Origin: Chloroflexota bacterium
GTDB taxonomy: Bacteria > Chloroflexota > Anaerolineae > UBA3071
Direction of reading: 5' to 3'
DNA length: 8,177 nucleotides
NCBI GenBank assembly: GCA_014383605.1
Contig: JACNHM010000223.1
Coordinates: forward strand, 1-8,177
The notes under the pieces are model-generated. The model did no database searches and was not told where the DNA came from. It saw only the letters and a program-made list of their open reading frames with translations. Positions 5,198-8,177 of this stretch are shown piece by piece. The stretch's first letter is position 1, and every line of letters begins with the position of its first letter. Position numbers and translations under genes: made by a program.

Positions 5198-5237
5198 CAC
5201 GCAATACGCAGCACGAAACACGGGACCGTATTGCGTG
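5198..5237. repeat. Inverted repeat built from heptad units
   Basis: Arms 5198-5208 and 5227-5237 are perfectly complementary over 11 bases around an 18-base centre. The segment also reads as heptads: CGCAATA, CGCAGCA, CGAAACA, CGGGACC, then after one base TATTGCG, TGCTACG, TGTTCCG, which are inverted, near-identical versions of the first three. With the flanking RGATGCR units and their inverted copy at 5273-5282, the gap has nested symmetry and could fold into an intercistronic hairpin. Confidence 0.75.
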
Positions 5238-5258
5238 CTACGTGTTCCGTACTTTGCG

Positions 5259-5972
5259 CTACATGCCGGATGATCTTGCATCACGTACCTTGAAGGGATT
5301 GAAGTCCGTGTCGTGATCGTAGACGTCTTCGCCTTCCGCCTTCTTCAGGAAGTTGACCAGGCGGTAGGTGAGTGGTGTGACGGCGGCTTCCACACCGCAC
5401 TTGAAAAGGTAGTTGGAGATGATGATCTGGGCCACCAGGTGCAGCGGCCAGACGCCCAGGAAGGCGATGCCGACGAAGAGCAGCGTGTCCACGAGCTCGC
5501 CTACCAGCGTGGAGGCGATGGTGCGCATCCACAGCCAGCGACCCTGCGTCCGTATCTTCATCCTGGCCATGATGTAGGCGTTGGAGAATTCGCCAGCGAA
5601 GTAGGCGATGAGGCTGGCGGCGATGATGCGCCCGCTGGCCAGCGTGCCCAACACGCCGTCGAAGGCCGCAGGCCCCACATCGGCCAGCCATTGCGGGTCG
5701 CCAGGCAGCCACCGCACGACGGCCAGCGTCACGCTCAGCAGGGCGGCGCAGCCGAAGCCGACCCAGATGACCCGGCGGCTGCGGCGGTAGCCGTACACCT
5801 CCACCAGCACGTCGCCGAAGATGTAGCTCACGGGGAAGAGCAGCGTGCCGGCGTCGAAAGTGAGCACCGGCAGCCCCAGATTGACGATCTTGGCCGCCGA
5901 GGCGACGTTGCTGATGAGCAGCACGGCCACGAAGATGGCCATGATCAGGTCGAAATAGCGATAGGGCTTCAA
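5259..5972 (-). CDS. yhhQ: Queuosine precursor transporter, YhhQ family
   Basis: A membrane protein of about 237 residues from the YhhQ/QPTR family, which imports queuosine precursors (preQ0, preQ1 or queuine) for modification of tRNA wobble G34. Family landmarks are FDLIMAIFVAVLLISNV (7-23), FPVSYIFGDVLVEVYGYRRSRRV (46-68), GEFSNAYIMARMKI (127-140), RTIASTLVGELVDTLLF (150-166), NYLFKCG (187-193) and DTDFNPF near the end. About six membrane segments are likely. The start is uncertain: TTG at 5970-5972 has GGAG seven bases upstream, both supplied by the heptad repeat; ATG at 5940-5942 would cut into the first helix. The last eight residues (after NPFKV) are encoded by sequence related to the RGATGCR repeat, so the C-terminus seems extended by repeat DNA. 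Its neighbour ttuA also modifies tRNA. Confidence 0.9.
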   Translation of the reverse strand: MKPYRYFDLIMAIFVAVLLISNVASAAKIVNLGLPVLTFDAGTLLFPVSYIFGDVLVEVYGYRRSRRVIWVGFGCAALLSVTLAVVRWLPGDPQWLADVGPAAFDGVLGTLASGRIIAASLIAYFAGEFSNAYIMARMKIRTQGRWLWMRTIASTLVGELVDTLLFVGIAFLGVWPLHLVAQIIISNYLFKCGVEAAVTPLTYRLVNFLKKAEGEDVYDHDTDFNPFKVRDARSSGM

Positions 5973-6033
5973 CTCCAAACTCCAAATCTCAAATCCCGAA
6001 CTCTGAACGCCGAACTCCGCAACGCCGAACTCT
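5970..6033. repeat. Heptad tandem repeat, family RAACTCC, about nine units
   Basis: Nine consecutive units with plus-strand consensus (A/G)AACTCC, all 7 bases except one of 8 (6019-6026). On the minus strand the unit is GGAGTT(T/C). It fills the gap between ttuA and the transporter and reaches into both genes: it overlaps the ttuA stop and provides the TTG start and the GGAG ribosome-binding sequence of the transporter. Confidence 0.85.
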
Positions 6034-6946
6034 ATTCCCACAGGCGACAGAAGGCGCACAACTCTGGCGCGGTGGTCGGCTGCCCACATCGCTCGCAGGG
6101 GTGCAAATCCAGCTCTTCCTCCGCCGGCAGGAGCAGTTGTCGCTTTCTCTTTGCCCGCAGAAAATCCAGGTAGAAGCTGTGCTTGGCCCCCGGAGAGCGT
6201 CCCTCCAGTCGGTTCAGCAATTCCTTGTAATGGATCGTCGTGGCGCCGGTGGCGTGCGGGCACTCGTCGTAGATGTAGTCAATGCCTCGTACCAGCGCGT
6301 AGGCCGCCGTCTCCCGCTCGTAGAAGCGGCAGAAGGGCTTGACTTTGCGGGCCAGGCCGGGGCGTGTGGCCTCCAGCACCGGCGACTGCCGGGCCAGATA
6401 GCCCGTCTGCCAGCGCAGCGTGTTTTGCATAAGCACCGCCGCCTCGTCATCCAGATTGTGCCCCGTGGCCAGCGCCGCGTAGCCGCCCTCCAGGGTCACC
6501 CGGTTCATCACGTGCCGCTTGACCAAACCGCAGACGGAGCAGGGCTTGCCTCGTCCTCGCCTGGTGCGCTGCGCCAGTTCCGGAATGGACTCGCTGTAGG
6601 TCTCTGTGATGTCCACGACGTGCAGCATCAGGCCGTGGGCGTCGGCAAAAGCCTGCGCCTTGGCCTGCGAAGCCGCCGAGTAGTCCCCGCCGCCGCCGAT
6701 GCCCAGGCTGATGTACAGTCCATCGGCCTGATAGCCGAGCCGCTCCAGCGCGTCCCACAGCGCCAGGCTGTCTTTGCCGCCGGAAACGGCCACCAGCAGC
6801 CGGTCGCTGTTGCCGAACATGTGGAACTTCTCGATGGTGCGCTGCGTGTAGCTCACGAACCAGTCGAGGAAATGGTCAGCGCACAGCGCCAGCCGGTGGT
6901 GGCGCATGTTGATGACGGCGACGGCACCACATTTCCTACACTTCAT
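6032..6946 (-). CDS. ttuA: TtuA-type tRNA 2-thiouridine synthetase (tRNA U54 2-thiolation)
   Basis: A 304-residue adenylating sulfurtransferase of the TtuA/Ncs6/TtcA group. An N-terminal zinc finger is formed by C3, C6, C22 and H25 (MKCRKCG ... LCADH). The ATP PP-loop is SGGKDS (55-60). CSVCG (C136, C139) and C229 in DECPH match the three cysteines that hold the [4Fe-4S] cluster of characterised TtuA. TGHNLDDEA (161-169) is the family's conserved motif, and a C-terminal zinc finger is formed by C284, C287, C297 and C300. In Thermus, TtuA makes 2-thio-ribothymidine at position 54 with sulfur delivered by the carrier TtuB; the gene immediately upstream here (7003-7194) is such a carrier, which supports TtuA over TtcA (C32) or Ncs6 (U34). 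The ATG at 6944-6946 is preceded by GGGGTG. The in-frame extension upstream to 7399 crosses other genes and is rejected. Confidence 0.9.
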   Translation of the reverse strand: MKCRKCGAVAVINMRHHRLALCADHFLDWFVSYTQRTIEKFHMFGNSDRLLVAVSGGKDSLALWDALERLGYQADGLYISLGIGGGGDYSAASQAKAQAFADAHGLMLHVVDITETYSESIPELAQRTRRGRGKPCSVCGLVKRHVMNRVTLEGGYAALATGHNLDDEAAVLMQNTLRWQTGYLARQSPVLEATRPGLARKVKPFCRFYERETAAYALVRGIDYIYDECPHATGATTIHYKELLNRLEGRSPGAKHSFYLDFLRAKRKRQLLLPAEEELDLHPCERCGQPTTAPELCAFCRLWE

Positions 6947-6958
6947 CGAGGCACCCCG

Positions 6959-7000
6959 TTTGGGATTTGGCATTGGATATTGGAGACTGGGTATTGGGGA
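6959..7000. repeat. Heptad tandem repeat, family TTGGNNA, six units
   Basis: Six 7-base plus-strand units: TTTGGGA, TTTGGCA, TTGGATA, TTGGAGA, CTGGGTA, TTGGGGA. They fill almost the whole 56-base gap between the sulfur-carrier stop (7003) and the ttuA start (6946). Period is regular although the units are degenerate. Confidence 0.8.
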
Positions 7001-7002
7001 AG

Positions 7003-7194
7003 CTAGCCGCCGGAGATCACCGCCACCAGCTTGATGGTGTCGCCCTCTTGCGTCAGGGTGGCCTCGTTGATAAGCTGGCCATTGCGCACGGCCAGCACGG
7101 ATTCCGGATCCAGCCCCAGTTTGAGGATGGCATCGCGTACCGTCATCCCCGCTCGCAGCTCCCATTCTTTGTCCCGAAAGATCACCTTGACCAT
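7003..7194 (-). CDS. ttuB: ThiS/MoaD/TtuB-type ubiquitin-like sulfur carrier
   Basis: A 63-residue beta-grasp protein that ends in the diagnostic Gly-Gly (AVISGG, 58-63), the site of C-terminal adenylation and thiocarboxylation. The pattern VRDAILKLGLDPESVLAVRNGQLI (19-42) followed by a Gly-Asp turn (GDTIKLVAVISGG) matches ThiS, MoaD and TtuB. Placement directly before ttuA makes TtuB, the sulfur donor for tRNA U54 thiolation, the best guess; no thiamine or molybdopterin gene is in view. No activating E1-like enzyme (ThiF/MoeB/TtuC) is in the window, so it must be encoded elsewhere. The ATG at 7192-7194 has no SD; it is formed at the edge of the octad repeat. Confidence 0.85.
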   Translation of the reverse strand: MVKVIFRDKEWELRAGMTVRDAILKLGLDPESVLAVRNGQLINEATLTQEGDTIKLVAVISGG

Positions 7195-7225
7195 TTGCTG
7201 ATTTTCCGATTTGCTGACTTAGCGA
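7194..7225. repeat. Octad tandem repeat, family TTTGCTGA, four units
   Basis: Four 8-base plus-strand units: TTTGCTGA, TTTTCCGA, TTTGCTGA, CTTAGCGA. They cover the gap between the flavoprotein and ttuB and reach into both: the last unit contains the flavoprotein's TAA stop and the first touches the ttuB ATG. The gap has no ribosome-binding sequence. Confidence 0.75.
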
Positions 7226-8136
7226 TCCCGCGCCTTCAGTTCCAGCAGGTAGCCGTAGGCCTCGACGGCGGCCTTGGCCCCTTCGCCGATGTGCACCAGC
7301 ACCTGCTCGGAGATGTGGGTTACATCGCCAGCGGCGAACACGCCCGGATGGCTCGTTGCGCCGTAAACGTTGACGTTGATGCGTCCTTCCTCGTCGCATT
7401 CCACCCAGTCGCGCACCAGTTCGGAGTTGGGATTGCGCGGCAGCTTGACAAACACGCCCTTCACGGGCACGTCCAGCATCGCGCCGTCCACCGTCTGCAC
7501 CACGATGCCTTCCACGAAGCGGTCGCCCTTCACTTCCAGCACGGTGGCCCCTTCGTAGATCTGCACGTTCGGCAGGCGGCGCAGCACCGGCACCAGCGGC
7601 CAGTCGGCAGGCAACAGGTCTGGCGAGAACAGGTAGACCTGATGGGCGTACTGGCTCAGCTCGATGGCCGCCAGTTGCGCCCGGCGATAGGTGCCCACTA
7701 CGGCCACATCCTTGCCCAGAAAAAGCGCCCCGTGAGTCACCACGGAATAGCTCAGGCCGCGCCCGACCAGCTGTTCCTCGCCCGGTACCTCCGAGTGCTG
7801 CGGCTTAGCGCCGGTGGCGATGATCAGAGACAGCGATTCGAAACAGTCGCCGTCCTGAGTACAGACGATAAAGCGGTCATCCGCTGGCTCCACCTTCACC
7901 ACGCGGTCGAAGTGGCGGCAGAAGTCCAGGTAATCCAGTTGCTGGCGGAAGCGGCCCAATAGCTCCTCACCGGTGATCAGGTCGTAGGTTTCCATGTCCT
8001 GCAACTGCATGGTATAGGCGGTCTGGCCGCCCCACTTTTCGGCGATGATCAGGGTGTTCAGCCGCCGGTTGATGGCCGTGGCCGCCGCCGTGATGCCAGC
8101 GGGGCCGCCGCCGATAACGATAACGTCATGCATCAT
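7219..8136 (-). CDS. Thioredoxin-reductase-like FAD protein lacking the redox CxxC
   Basis: A 305-residue flavoprotein aligned throughout with thioredoxin reductase and the C-terminal half of AhpF. The FAD-binding motif GGGPAG (9-14), ATGAKP (107-112) and the C-terminal GVFAAGDV (265-272) followed by GEGAKAA are intact. Where active enzymes have SY-C-x-x-C-D-G this protein has SYSVVTHG (129-136), so both redox cysteines are replaced (Ser131, Thr134). The nucleotide-binding Gly motif normally reading GGGxSA is GTYRRA here (148-153), and the usual NADPH-contact Arg pair after it is not seen. It therefore probably binds FAD but should not reduce thioredoxin in the classical way. The ATG at 8134-8136 follows AGGAGG closely; a second ATG is adjacent. 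It heads the ttuB-ttuA run. Its function is unknown: an electron donor, a sensor or a structural partner are all possible. Confidence 0.9.
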   Translation of the reverse strand: MMHDVIVIGGGPAGITAAATAINRRLNTLIIAEKWGGQTAYTMQLQDMETYDLITGEELLGRFRQQLDYLDFCRHFDRVVKVEPADDRFIVCTQDGDCFESLSLIIATGAKPQHSEVPGEEQLVGRGLSYSVVTHGALFLGKDVAVVGTYRRAQLAAIELSQYAHQVYLFSPDLLPADWPLVPVLRRLPNVQIYEGATVLEVKGDRFVEGIVVQTVDGAMLDVPVKGVFVKLPRNPNSELVRDWVECDEEGRINVNVYGATSHPGVFAAGDVTHISEQVLVHIGEGAKAAVEAYGYLLELKARDR

Positions 8137-8177
8137 CCTTCCTCCTTCCTTCTTGCTTGTCCATCGTGTCATCTTTG
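8137..8177. other. Upstream edge of the flavoprotein gene
   Basis: These bases hold a purine-rich minus-strand stretch (AAGAAGGAAGGAGGAAGG) that supplies the ribosome-binding site of the flavoprotein gene. No promoter can be read before the window ends, so the true start of the transcription unit is outside. Confidence 0.5.

Noticed and set aside
5151..5237. CRISPR array or REP element at the repeats before era
   Set aside because: Units are seven bases without spacers, and no long conserved palindrome of REP type is present; tandem heptads explain the pattern better.
5973..6263. Long N-terminal extension of the transporter back to 6263
   Set aside because: It would overlap the ttuA 3' end and be translated from heptad repeats; homologues begin near the KPYRYFDL segment.
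6032..7399. N-terminal extension of TtuA to a start at 7399
   Set aside because: The extension crosses the ttuB gene and part of the flavoprotein in another frame; the zinc-finger Met at 6946 has a ribosome-binding site and matches family starts.
6101..7962. Two long plus-strand open frames (6101-7006 and 6967-7962) opposite ttuA, ttuB and the flavoprotein
   Set aside because: Both are antisense to well-identified proteins, have no recognisable domain and no ribosome-binding site; they reflect codon bias of the minus-strand genes.

Overview
The window reads as a piece of a bacterial chromosome, most likely from Chloroflexota (Anaerolineae-like). That placement is an inference from gene content, protein style and odd short tandem repeats between genes; no rRNA is present to settle it. 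Every gene I can support lies on the minus strand, so transcription runs from high to low coordinates. There is no tRNA, rRNA, CRISPR array, transposase or phage gene. A two-zinc-finger TtuA-type tRNA thiolase with its own ubiquitin-like sulfur carrier hints at, but does not prove, a thermophilic relative.

Region 1 (8136 down to 4184), translation and tRNA modification: a thioredoxin-reductase-like flavoprotein that has lost its CxxC and its nucleotide-binding glycine motif; a 63-residue ThiS/MoaD/TtuB-type sulfur carrier ending in Gly-Gly; a TtuA-type tRNA 2-thiouridine synthetase; a YhhQ-type queuosine-precursor transporter; and the ribosome-assembly GTPase Era. The gaps between these genes are filled with degenerate 7- or 8-base tandem repeats, a different family in each gap, and the repeats run into the gene ends.

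Region 2 (4187 down to 3598): a sigma70-type promoter that starts inside the Era stop codon, a leader with a strong Shine-Dalgarno (SD) sequence lacking a well-placed start codon, a small DUF4282-like membrane protein, and a hairpin terminator.

Region 3 (3556 down to 1155), fumarase operon: a consensus promoter (TTGACA, 17 bases, TATAAT), a structured leader of about 165 bases, then the alpha and beta subunits of a class I [4Fe-4S] fumarate hydratase. Between the two subunits sits a complete HEPN/MNT toxin-antitoxin pair. The HEPN gene overlaps the alpha-subunit stop by four bases and uses an SD embedded in the last alpha codons.

Region 4 (1067 down to 1): a CBS-CBS-ACT (AcuB-like) protein whose leader shares a two-block motif with the leader in region 2, a strong intergenic hairpin whose G.U pairs mark it as a minus-strand RNA structure, and the N-terminal third to half of the flavin-dependent thymidylate synthase ThyX, cut by the window edge.

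The best candidates for something undescribed are the HEPN/MNT pair nested inside the fumarase operon, the redox-dead flavoprotein linked to a TtuB-TtuA pair, the gap-specific heptad/octad repeats, and the shared leader motif.
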